Origin: an uncultured Mycoplasmatota bacterium
Lineage (GTDB): Bacteria > Bacillota_I > Bacilli_A > RF39 > UBA660
Length of the DNA stretch: 64,000 nt
Reading direction: 5' to 3'
NCBI GenBank assembly: GCA_900548725.1
Contig: URLV01000001.1
Location: 1-64,000, forward strand
The notes beneath the pieces were generated by a model. It did no database searches, had not been told where the DNA came from, and was given only the letters and a program-made list of their open reading frames with translations. The translations under genes were made by a program, and so were the position numbers. Within the stretch, counting starts at the first letter, position 1. Every line of letters starts with the position of its first letter. Below, piece by piece: positions 18,549 to 26,893 of the stretch.

Positions 18549-19188
18549 CCATTTCTAATAGAGGTCTTACTGCATTAATAACTTCTTCTATATTTGCTAC
18601 ATTATTTTTATATTTTAAACAACTAACAAATATATCCAAGTCTTTTTCTTTCCCTCTATAATTACATAAATTACGTAAAACTCTTTCTCTACTAACTACA
18701 TGTACTCCAAAAGAATAAGTTCCTTCTTTATTTAAGTATTTGTTATCAAGCTCTGAAACTATGTTCTTTATTACATTATGGTCATTAAAGAAATTTTCTA
18801 AACGTACTTCATCAAAGTTTTCATTAACAAACATTTTATTAAGTAAAACCTCTTCATCAGACGAAGTACTATCTATTTTACCATAAAGTGATTTATCTTT
18901 GCAAGTTTTTGCTTCTCCATAAGTTTTTTGTATGTTAAGACCTCTGATAAAATCAATATTATCTAAACTTACTCCATCACTTTTTTTCCATAATCCTTTT
19001 TCTATTAAATAATCTAATCTATCACTTAAAGATTGCATACCAAGTATCACATAACCATTGTTATTATTATCATTAGTTAAACTAATACCGTATCTACTTA
19101 AAACATGAATGTTGTCAAAAATAACATTAGGTTTAGTTACTAAAACACCACCAACATGTTCTAAAACATTTTTACATATTGCCCCCAC
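18514..19188 (-). CDS. Uncharacterised protein of the helical-repeat operon
   Basis: 224 residues, GTG start at 19188 that overlaps the TAG stop of the gene before it (TAGTG). GGAGGTTGAT upstream is the probable ribosome binding site. Recognisable stretches include VTKPNVIFDNIHVLSRYGI, GYVILGMQSLSDRLDYLIE and RERVLRNLCNYRG, but I cannot name a family. I considered that it is the out-of-frame continuation of the preceding gene; several stop codons upstream in its own frame argue against a recent frameshift. Confidence 0.5.
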   Translation of the reverse strand: MGAICKNVLEHVGGVLVTKPNVIFDNIHVLSRYGISLTNDNNNNGYVILGMQSLSDRLDYLIEKGLWKKSDGVSLDNIDFIRGLNIQKTYGEAKTCKDKSLYGKIDSTSSDEEVLLNKMFVNENFDEVRLENFFNDHNVIKNIVSELDNKYLNKEGTYSFGVHVVSRERVLRNLCNYRGKEKDLDIFVSCLKYKNNVANIEEVINAVRPLLEMGEESVKLSQRI

Positions 19189-20102
19189 TAATTATCAACC
19201 TCCACGCTATTAAGTTTATCAACTAATCCTTTATTAATATTATAATCATTAACAAAGAAAACATCAAAATTAAGCATTTTCTTAAAATCAACATTATTTT
19301 CTTTTATCAAATTATAATTATTAACAAAATTATCATAATTACACATAACACAATTATATTTACATTTACTATTAACTAAATCTTTAATAAATATAGAAGG
19401 TATATTACTTACTACTTTATTAATATTTGCATGTTCATTTTCAAATATCTTTATTATATCATTTACATTATCTAAATTAGAATGTAACATAATACTAATT
19501 AAAACATTTTTATCCTCTAACTTATCAAATAAAACCCTTTTCATTCCATTATCAGTTTTTATATTAATAGCAAAACTTTTAAATTTTTCTAAATCAACAT
19601 ATTTACTTAAATCATTTAATAAATCTTTATCTATATCATTTTCATTAATTTCCAAATAATCAAGTATATCTTTTAATTTAACATCAATATTATCAAAATT
19701 AATATCAGAAGAAATAGGTATATCTTGAGATTTAACTTTCTTATTCATCAAATAAATATTATATCTATTTAAATTAAGCATAATATCATACATAATAAAA
19801 TCTATACCCTTATTTATATTATTAACAATGTCTTTTAGATAACCATCAACATTATCTCTAGTTGTATCATATTTTTCTTTTAAATATTCATCTAATACAC
19901 TACCTATATCACATCCAGTAACTATCCTACTAACTTCTTTATAGTTAGTAATATATTGAATTTTTTCTGTACGATTTTTAACACCATTTAAAATACTAAT
20001 AATATTTTCTATATCTTTTAATGAATTTTTATCGTGTTCTTTATTTTCTTCACATTTTTTAAACATAGAAAAATATTCTAGTAATACATCAATAAATTCC
20101 AA
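19188..20102 (-). CDS. Uncharacterised helical protein
   Basis: 304 residues, strongly helical, without membrane segments. The C-terminal third (NKVVSNIPSIFIKDLVNS, then YDNFVNNYNLIKENNVDFKKMLNFDVFFV) has the spacing of mTERF-like helix pairs, like the two genes after it. Two cysteines lie close together in KYNCVMCNY. It is 11 bp from the coiled-coil gene upstream and overlaps the next by 1 bp, so all four genes form one operon. Function unknown. Confidence 0.5.
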   Translation of the reverse strand: MEFIDVLLEYFSMFKKCEENKEHDKNSLKDIENIISILNGVKNRTEKIQYITNYKEVSRIVTGCDIGSVLDEYLKEKYDTTRDNVDGYLKDIVNNINKGIDFIMYDIMLNLNRYNIYLMNKKVKSQDIPISSDINFDNIDVKLKDILDYLEINENDIDKDLLNDLSKYVDLEKFKSFAINIKTDNGMKRVLFDKLEDKNVLISIMLHSNLDNVNDIIKIFENEHANINKVVSNIPSIFIKDLVNSKCKYNCVMCNYDNFVNNYNLIKENNVDFKKMLNFDVFFVNDYNINKGLVDKLNSVEVDN

Positions 20103-20113
20103 AATATTACCTC

Positions 20114-21076
20114 CTAACTTTCAATTTTTTTAATAACATCATAACTATCTACTAATTCAAGTAAATCTTTTAAATTTTTCTCTATTTTTAAAGCATCACT
20201 ATCTTTATCTTCCTTAAGCATTTCTTTAGTTTCTTTATAAATTTTATTCATTGTATCTAAAATAGGAACTTTTTGATATTTAACTAACATATCATTATTT
20301 AAATTCATTTTCTCTATTTGTTCATCATCATAATCTAATATTTCTAATGAGGTTTTAATAATCTCATCAGTTATATTATTAATTAAATTTTTTTCTCTAA
20401 TCAAAATACTTTCTACAAAAGATAATATTTCTTCATCACTATACTCTATAACATCATTTTTTTTATCGGCTTCACTTTTTCTAGCAAAGTCAATATTCTT
20501 TTCGCCTATATATTCCAATATTTGCCATTTTTCACTAGTAATAATTCCACTTTTTTTAAGAACTTCATTAAATTCTTCTATATCATATATAGGTTTAATT
20601 AATTTATCATTCTTAAAATAACTTATATACTTTTTATATAAATTATTACTTATCTTCAAACTATTATAATATTCTTTATTATTATTATTAAAATCTTTAA
20701 TATACTCTTTAATATATTTTATTTGTTCATCAAGCCAACTAATATATGATTCTATCTGTTCTTTATTGCTAACATTTATTTCTCCATCACTTACTAGTTT
20801 TTGATTAACTTTTATACTAACTGTTGCATTAAAGAAAATTTTCATTTTTTCTTCTTTGTCATCAAAATTAAATACGTCTAATATTTTCATAAAGTCATCT
20901 TTATCAAGTAAGGCCAAATCCTCCCCTTTTAAATCATCTATATCCTTTAACGTTTTCAATGTAAGCATATTTTTAACATCAGTTATTCTATCCATCTTAC
21001 TTTGAAAATCTTTTAACTGCTCATCAACAGTATCTATTTTCTTAGATAACTCTGTTATAAAGGAATTGATATACAT
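20114..21076 (-). CDS. Uncharacterised coiled-coil protein, first gene of the operon
   Basis: 320 residues, highly charged, with coiled-coil potential at about 5-35 (LSKKIDTVDEQLKDFQSKMD) and 120-150. No membrane helix and no recognised catalytic motif. It heads a four-gene operon of unknown helical proteins. A promoter with TTGTTT and TATACT, 17 bp apart, lies upstream at about 21104-21132. Confidence 0.5.
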   Translation of the reverse strand: MYINSFITELSKKIDTVDEQLKDFQSKMDRITDVKNMLTLKTLKDIDDLKGEDLALLDKDDFMKILDVFNFDDKEEKMKIFFNATVSIKVNQKLVSDGEINVSNKEQIESYISWLDEQIKYIKEYIKDFNNNNKEYYNSLKISNNLYKKYISYFKNDKLIKPIYDIEEFNEVLKKSGIITSEKWQILEYIGEKNIDFARKSEADKKNDVIEYSDEEILSFVESILIREKNLINNITDEIIKTSLEILDYDDEQIEKMNLNNDMLVKYQKVPILDTMNKIYKETKEMLKEDKDSDALKIEKNLKDLLELVDSYDVIKKIES

Positions 21077-21103
21077 AATATCTAGCCTCCAATACTATAA
21101 AAA

Positions 21104-21132
21104 GTATAACATATTTTTTATATGAAAACAAT
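21104..21132 (-). promoter_or_regulatory. Likely promoter of the 18.2-21.1 kb operon
   Basis: TTGTTT and TATACT on the minus strand with a 17-bp spacer, about 30-60 bp before the first start codon. Confidence 0.5.
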
Positions 21133-21174
21133 TGTTTTATCTGATTTTTAATCTATTTTTTATGTTTTATCTTA

Positions 21175-21216
21175 TTGTAAGAATAGTCTAATTAAAGTAT
21201 AATTAAAATAGGAAGT
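21175..21216 (+). promoter_or_regulatory. Likely promoter of the 21.2 kb gene pair
   Basis: TTGTAA and TATAAT with 17 bp between them, just upstream of the GGAAGTG ribosome binding site of the next gene. It is divergent from the promoter of the leftward operon. Confidence 0.6.
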
Positions 21217-21222
21217 GATTTC

Positions 21223-21639
21223 ATGACAACATTAAAATCAAAAATAAAAATAGTAGACTCATTACCATATGTAGAAAAGAAAAAAACTAATCCCTTAAAA
21301 ATACTCATAATACCAGTAATTATTCTACTAATAACACTTGTTATTTATTTAACATATAACAGATTACTTCCATACATTAATGCGGTAAACATAAATAAAA
21401 TAGTAGGTAAAAAAACAAATATTACAGAATGTAATACTAAAGATTATATAATAATTAACGACGATAAATCATACACGATGAGTTTAACAGACAATAACTG
21501 TATAACTAACTATTATGAAGGAAACTTATCAATAAAAAATAATATAATAACATTTACTAAAACAATCAAAGGAACAATAGACAATAATTATAATATTATA
21601 ATAAACAACAACATATTCGAGGATGATAAAAATGAATAA
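21223..21639 (+). CDS. Single-pass membrane hypothetical protein
   Basis: 138 residues: a short cytoplasmic N terminus, one membrane helix (about 26-48) and an asparagine-rich, beta-prone outer domain with two cysteines (TECNTK, NNCITN) that could be disulfide-bonded. Family not recognised. The stop lies 8 bp inside the next gene, so the two are coupled. Confidence 0.55.
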   Translation: MTTLKSKIKIVDSLPYVEKKKTNPLKILIIPVIILLITLVIYLTYNRLLPYINAVNINKIVGKKTNITECNTKDYIIINDDKSYTMSLTDNNCITNYYEGNLSIKNNIITFTKTIKGTIDNNYNIIINNNIFEDDKNE

Positions 21640-21895
21640 AGAGATAAATGACATATTAAATAATATAGATTTTGAAAACAATAAACTTATTAAAATAAAT
21701 GAAAATTTATATTTAACCAATAATCAAATAGATATTCTCAAAAGATATAATATTGATTATGAAACATCAAATAGTCTAAGAGATTTAATGATTAAAATAG
21801 AAGATATTTTAGATTATGAAGAAGATATACCAGAACTAGAAGACCTACTAGATAAATTATCTGAAAGAAATTATTATGAATTTACAAACAAATAG
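21632..21895 (+). CDS. Small acidic hypothetical protein
   Basis: 87 residues, acidic, helical, with the segment NQIDILKRYNIDYETSNSLRDLMIKIEDIL. I place the start at ATG 21632, which has GAGG upstream inside the preceding gene, rather than three codons earlier. Function unknown. It is probably co-expressed with the membrane protein before it. Confidence 0.55.
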   Translation: MNKEINDILNNIDFENNKLIKINENLYLTNNQIDILKRYNIDYETSNSLRDLMIKIEDILDYEEDIPELEDLLDKLSERNYYEFTNK

Positions 21896-21925
21896 AATGT
21901 AATATCCCATACATTCTATTTTAAT
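21894..21925. terminator. Bidirectional terminator between convergent genes
   Basis: AGAATGTA and TACATTCT pair around an 8-nt loop, with TTTTAATTTTTTT on the plus strand side. It ends the rightward pair and overlaps the end of the leftward small gene. Confidence 0.7.
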
Positions 21926-22137
21926 TTTTTTACAAATCTAGCTACTAAAACATCATCATAAATTGAAGAAAACGTTTCAGCATCAAAGTTAACTATATCG
22001 CCATTTCTAACATAGTTATATAATATATCTTTTTTCATTAATAAATATTTTTTTATATTTACTTTATTAAAATTATTAAGTTCAATTATAGTTCCTACAT
22101 TTCCATCATAATCTTTTATTATTCCTATTTTTTTCAT
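21916..22137 (-). CDS. Small beta-rich hypothetical protein
   Basis: 73 residues beginning MKKIGIIKDYDGNVGTI, basic at the end (ARFVKKLK), with alternating hydrophobic strands that would fit a small OB or SH3-like barrel. The cold-shock RNP motifs are absent, so I do not call it a Csp. Its start lies 32 bp inside the end of the 1,419-residue gene, so it is translationally coupled to it. Confidence 0.5.
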   Translation of the reverse strand: MKKIGIIKDYDGNVGTIIELNNFNKVNIKKYLLMKKDILYNYVRNGDIVNFDAETFSSIYDDVLVARFVKKLK

Positions 22138-25100
22138 AACTAACTCCCATTATTTTATTTTTTACTTGATTCATTTCATCACATACAAATTCTTTATTAA
22201 AACCTCTATCAATTATAAATTCATCTAATATATTACCAAATTCATCAAATACTATATACCAATCTTCTCCTAAATACATAGAAGATATTAAATTTTTATA
22301 ACCACAACTCTCATTATAAATTTGTATATCTGAAATATCTTTACCACAAACAATATCGTTAATCATTCTAATTTTATCAATTTCATTTATTATTTCATAT
22401 ACATTGTTAATTAATTTAACTGGCTGTCTACTAACATCATATAGTGTTTCTTTATTATCAGTTAGTTTAATAGATGTTAAATTACCACGGCTTGTTGCTA
22501 GTACAATTGCACATGAATTAACATCAGAATAGAAATTTGATGATAATCCTTTCTTTATGTCATCACAATGTATATTAGTTATTTTATCTGTGTAAGAACG
22601 CATTGAAAAACCATCAGAAATAACCACATTATCAATAGGAATTTCATCAACTTTAGTTTTATCGATTAACATTTTTGAAAATTTTTCTAAAGCATCTATT
22701 AAATCAACGGCATCATACTTTGAATCTACACTATATCTAAGTTGATTTAAAAATATAGTATTTCCATTTCTAAATCCACTAACTCTACTAACGAAATTAC
22801 CTGTATCACTCATAAATTTTATATGAAAACCATTAACATCAGTTAAGCAAAATCTAAATAAACTATCAGCATGTCCCTTAATTCTCATACAAGCACCTGT
22901 TCTTTCACCCATAGTTAGATTTGTCATATCAGTACTATTTGTAATTTGTACATTTATTTTTTTATTATTAATTTCAATATTTTCATTAAGTGGTGGAACA
23001 CTTATTTTTTCTCTTTTATACATTTCTTTAATTAGAGCAACAGAATCATTTAATCTAACTTCACTTCTATAAGGAGCCGAATTTGGCCCAGGATTACTTT
23101 TAATTAATTTAAAATCTTCTTTTCCCAACAATTTAGTATATTTATAAGAAGTACTAGCATATATCAAAGCTTCATTTAATAAACTAGTTAAAGTAATACT
23201 TCTTTCAGTTGTTATACCATTCATTTTTCTTTCATCATTCATATGTCGATTCTGTTCAAGTAAATTAGGATAAATTCTATAAAAATTATTTAAGAATGAA
23301 CATATAGTATCTTTATCTATATCCAAATCAACTTCATTAGATAAATCACTAAAAGTGTTACCCCAACCAATAAGTTTATATTTTCTCAACAAATTTAATA
23401 AATCATTATATAAAACATCATTATTTAATAAATTATCTTTCAATAAATTTATATTCATATTGCTCAATACTGAAACTGTATCTTCTTTAGAGTAAGGTAT
23501 ATTATACAACTTCTTACAATCTATACAAATAAATTTATAACTATTTTTATTTAAATAAAATTTATCCATAAGATTACTAAAAATTTTCATCAGCTGTAAT
23601 ACTTCGTTTTTGTTTTCAATCTTTTCACCTTTTTTAAGTAATACTATATTTTTTAATAAATTTTCATTATCTAATAATTCTTTCTCTTCCAAAGTTAAAT
23701 TATTTACATCAATTCTCTTTAAGTAATAAATTATAGTTTCAACATCTTTTGTTTTAATCCATTCTCTTATAAATGAATTTTTTTCATAAGTTTCTTCCAA
23801 TTTTAAATTTTCTTTACTTTTATTAAAATTATTTTTAACAAATTCATTTCTCTTTTCTAAAATATATTTATTAGTAAATATATTTAAAATTTCTAAATTA
23901 CTATTAATTTTATTTACATCATATAAATCTTTAATAAATTCATCAACTTTTTTATAATTATATTTTTTTAGTGTATTAGAAATATAATTAGTATCTTCAA
24001 TCACAATATCTTTTAATTTAGAATCGCATAAATAATAACTTATTTCATCAATTTCTTTAAACAAATCTTTAAAATTACCAGAAATTAAATAATTTCTAAT
24101 TCTATTAAATATTCCTAATATATTTCTATTATTTAGAGTAAATTTTTTCTGTAATAATACACTTAATACATTATCTATATGTTGTTCATTGGTTAATATC
24201 ATTTCTTGTACATTAAACATATTCATTATCTTTTTATAATTATTATCATCTAAATTCAATAAATTAATAATATTTTCACTATTTAAAAATCTATAAACAA
24301 CATTACCATATTTACTAATTAAATCAACTAAGTGATTATAAGAACATTTATAATACTCACTATAATATTTAACAACTTCTTCATCTAAACTACCATGATT
24401 AATAAAATCATCATCATGCATAAAATTATTTATATAATCGATTCCTAAATGATACTTAATAGCATATTTAATTTTTAAATTAACATCTTTAAATGAATCT
24501 ATAAATTGTTGTATAGATATATTATCATTTGCACCTAATTCAAAAAATTTATCTAAAAACTCTATTTTATATTCATCACTTATTCCAGTTATATTAGTTA
24601 GAATTTGTAAAGCTTTTGTTTTAGAATTAACATAAATTTTTTCTATACATTCTTTCTTTTTATCTTCACTATGAATTGAGTTCAAAAACATGATATAATC
24701 ATTTTTCTCTTTAAAATTATATTTATTTAGCAAATATAATTTATAATTATCATATTCTTTATCCTTAAAACAAATCACTAATTTAGGAAAAAAGCTATCT
24801 TCTAAATTATCAACATTATTTTCAATTATTTTTAATAAATCAATTTTAATAGAATAATTTTCAACAGAAATTAAAATATTTTCAAAATATTGTACCAATT
24901 TAATTGTATCAGGATATAAAAAATTATTAAAGTTATCTACAATAAATTTAGTATTAATTTCATTTATTGATAATGAACTTATTAGTTTACTTATTTCTAA
25001 ATCATCCAAATCAAAACTATTGTTTATAATGTATTTTCTCTTATTATCATCATTAAATTTTTCTAATATTTCCAATAATATTTTATCATCTAAAATATAT

Positions 25101-26365
25101 TTAATTTTATTATCATTTCTAACATAATTTATAATTTCAATTTTTAAATCATCGTTACCCAAACTTTTAATTAACTCAATTTTCAGATAAGGATCAATAT
25201 CACTGTTTTTAATAATTTTAATTTTATTATCATCACTTAACTTTTCTAAAACAAGCCAATCTTCTGAAAATATTAAGGGTAAAACGTTACTTTTTTTTAT
25301 AGATAAATATATATTAAGCTTAATTTTTTCATCTTTAATAGAATATAATATTTTTTTTCTGAAACTTTCAAACAATTTTTCATTTTTAACAATTAAAACT
25401 TTTATATCATCAGGCATTTCTAAAAAACTATTACTTTCAATATAACCTTTTTTATTCAATTCTATCATGTAATCAATTAAAGTATTATCTAAATTATAAG
25501 TTTTATAAATATATTTATCATAAAAAATACTAACAACATCATATTTGTTTAAATATTTTTCATAATTAATATTTTTTAATACTTCTAATATTTCATCTAA
25601 ATTTAAATATTCTAATGTATCGCAAATGTCATTCGAATTTAATTTTTCCAATAAAATTTCATTTTTTAGCAGTTGAATTTTATCATTATTATTAAAACTT
25701 TCCATAGCTTGTCTAATAACACTACTATAAATATTAATATCTTTATCCAAAACAATTTTTTTAAACTTATCCAAATCAGCATTTTGTAAAATAATATTAA
25801 AACAATTCTTACTAATTTTATTATTTTTTAAATATTTTATTTGATTATCTAAACTCATAGAAGAAATAACTTGAGCTATTACATTAGAACTTTTATAATC
25901 ATTAATCATTTTTTGTTTTTCACCATCAGTCAAAGTATTTAAATATAAAGAAGTATGATTATACTTATTCAAATTTTCTTTTTTCATCTCTTCATTTTTA
26001 AAAGACATAATTAAATATTCTGATAAATCATTATCATATTTCATTAAATGTAAAAAACTATTTTTTTCATCATCAGTTAATCCAAATAAAGAAATATAAT
26101 ATCTATCAACATCATCAAAATACAAATACTCATTACTTATACTATTTAATATTTTTTTACTTTCTTCACGACTAAAAATATTAGATAAAAACATTACTAC
26201 ATCTTTAGTATATTTTAAACGTTCTTCTAAAATATCATTATATTCTATGATATTATCAACAAATTGTAATCTATCAGAAAAAGAATAATTATCAATAAAA
26301 TAATTAGTATTGCTATTGTTTTTAATTTCATTAATTATTTTCTCTAAATCACTTTTCTTTATCAT
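22106..26365 (-). CDS. Giant helical-repeat protein with a conserved C-terminal domain
   Basis: 1,419 residues. Roughly the first 1,050 are lysine- and asparagine-rich helices in irregular repeats of about 20-35 residues (for example ILDDKILLEILEKFNDDNK, IINNSFDLDDLEISKLISSL), suggesting an alpha-solenoid. The last 350 are different: NLTMGERTGACMRIKGHADS, GFHIKFMSDTGNFVSRVSGF and NVVISDGFSMRSY look like a conserved globular, possibly enzymatic, domain, and I recall similar segments in uncharacterised gut Firmicutes proteins. There is no signal peptide or membrane helix. The overall plan (solenoid plus C-terminal domain) is shared with the 977-residue protein at 45.6 kb. Function unknown. Confidence 0.6.
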   Translation of the reverse strand: MIKKSDLEKIINEIKNNSNTNYFIDNYSFSDRLQFVDNIIEYNDILEERLKYTKDVVMFLSNIFSREESKKILNSISNEYLYFDDVDRYYISLFGLTDDEKNSFLHLMKYDNDLSEYLIMSFKNEEMKKENLNKYNHTSLYLNTLTDGEKQKMINDYKSSNVIAQVISSMSLDNQIKYLKNNKISKNCFNIILQNADLDKFKKIVLDKDINIYSSVIRQAMESFNNNDKIQLLKNEILLEKLNSNDICDTLEYLNLDEILEVLKNINYEKYLNKYDVVSIFYDKYIYKTYNLDNTLIDYMIELNKKGYIESNSFLEMPDDIKVLIVKNEKLFESFRKKILYSIKDEKIKLNIYLSIKKSNVLPLIFSEDWLVLEKLSDDNKIKIIKNSDIDPYLKIELIKSLGNDDLKIEIINYVRNDNKIKYILDDKILLEILEKFNDDNKRKYIINNSFDLDDLEISKLISSLSINEINTKFIVDNFNNFLYPDTIKLVQYFENILISVENYSIKIDLLKIIENNVDNLEDSFFPKLVICFKDKEYDNYKLYLLNKYNFKEKNDYIMFLNSIHSEDKKKECIEKIYVNSKTKALQILTNITGISDEYKIEFLDKFFELGANDNISIQQFIDSFKDVNLKIKYAIKYHLGIDYINNFMHDDDFINHGSLDEEVVKYYSEYYKCSYNHLVDLISKYGNVVYRFLNSENIINLLNLDDNNYKKIMNMFNVQEMILTNEQHIDNVLSVLLQKKFTLNNRNILGIFNRIRNYLISGNFKDLFKEIDEISYYLCDSKLKDIVIEDTNYISNTLKKYNYKKVDEFIKDLYDVNKINSNLEILNIFTNKYILEKRNEFVKNNFNKSKENLKLEETYEKNSFIREWIKTKDVETIIYYLKRIDVNNLTLEEKELLDNENLLKNIVLLKKGEKIENKNEVLQLMKIFSNLMDKFYLNKNSYKFICIDCKKLYNIPYSKEDTVSVLSNMNINLLKDNLLNNDVLYNDLLNLLRKYKLIGWGNTFSDLSNEVDLDIDKDTICSFLNNFYRIYPNLLEQNRHMNDERKMNGITTERSITLTSLLNEALIYASTSYKYTKLLGKEDFKLIKSNPGPNSAPYRSEVRLNDSVALIKEMYKREKISVPPLNENIEINNKKINVQITNSTDMTNLTMGERTGACMRIKGHADSLFRFCLTDVNGFHIKFMSDTGNFVSRVSGFRNGNTIFLNQLRYSVDSKYDAVDLIDALEKFSKMLIDKTKVDEIPIDNVVISDGFSMRSYTDKITNIHCDDIKKGLSSNFYSDVNSCAIVLATSRGNLTSIKLTDNKETLYDVSRQPVKLINNVYEIINEIDKIRMINDIVCGKDISDIQIYNESCGYKNLISSMYLGEDWYIVFDEFGNILDEFIIDRGFNKEFVCDEMNQVKNKIMGVSYEKNRNNKRL

Positions 26366-26445
26366 ATTTAAACCTCTACTATTATTAGTATATCACAAAA
26401 ATATTGCTAACAAATGCTAAGTTTTCAACTAACACAAACAATTAA

Positions 26446-26473
26446 CAAAAAAATACTAGTAAACACTAATATT
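26446..26473 (-). terminator. Terminator of the secG-rnr-smpB region
   Basis: AATATTAG and CTAGTATT pair around a 6-nt loop on the minus strand and are followed by a T-run. The left arm overlaps the last codons of smpB. Confidence 0.65.
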
Positions 26474-26893
26474 TTTATTTTCTCTTTTCAAATCACGTTC
26501 CTTAATACTTTCTCTTTTATCATATAATTTTTTACCCTTACATAATCCAAGAAGTACTTTAGCATAATTTCCTTTAAAATATAATTTAAGTGGTATCAAA
26601 CTATATCCATCTTTCATTACTTCACTTTTCAATTTAACAATTTCATTTCTTTTTAATAAAAGTTTTCTTTCTCTTCTTTCAGGAACATTATATCTATTCC
26701 CCTCTTCATAAGGAGCAATATACATATTTATAATAAATACTTCACTATTTTTAATTCTAGCATATGTGTCTTTTAGATTAGTACTACCTTTTCTAATTGA
26801 TTTAATTTCTGTACCAGATAAAACTATACCACATTCAATTTCTCTTTCAATAAAATAATCAAAATATGCTTTTCTATTCTTTATCTCCATCAT
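26456..26893 (-). CDS. smpB: SsrA-binding protein SmpB
   Basis: Partner of tmRNA in rescuing stalled ribosomes. The OB-fold core is clear: NRKAYFDYFIEREIECGIVLSGTEIKSIR, then INMYIAPYEEGNRYN and RERKLLLKRNEI, and the functionally important C-terminal tail is complete (KKLYDKRESIKERDLKRE). About 145 residues, slightly short. I use the ATG at 26893, preceded by GGTGGGGGA, not the longer frame reaching 26944. It overlaps the end of rnr, the standard secG-rnr-smpB order of Firmicutes. The ssrA gene often follows, but I do not see it in this window. Confidence 0.95.
   Translation of the reverse strand: MMEIKNRKAYFDYFIEREIECGIVLSGTEIKSIRKGSTNLKDTYARIKNSEVFIINMYIAPYEEGNRYNVPERRERKLLLKRNEIVKLKSEVMKDGYSLIPLKLYFKGNYAKVLLGLCKGKKLYDKRESIKERDLKRENKNISVY

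Noticed and set aside
18243..20102. One long gene broken by two frameshifts
   Set aside because: Each downstream frame has several stop codons before its start and a plausible ribosome binding site, and both junctions look like normal overlaps. Sequencing error cannot be excluded.
26366..26445. tmRNA (ssrA) after smpB
   Set aside because: The interval is too short and has neither the tRNA-like ends nor a tag reading frame.
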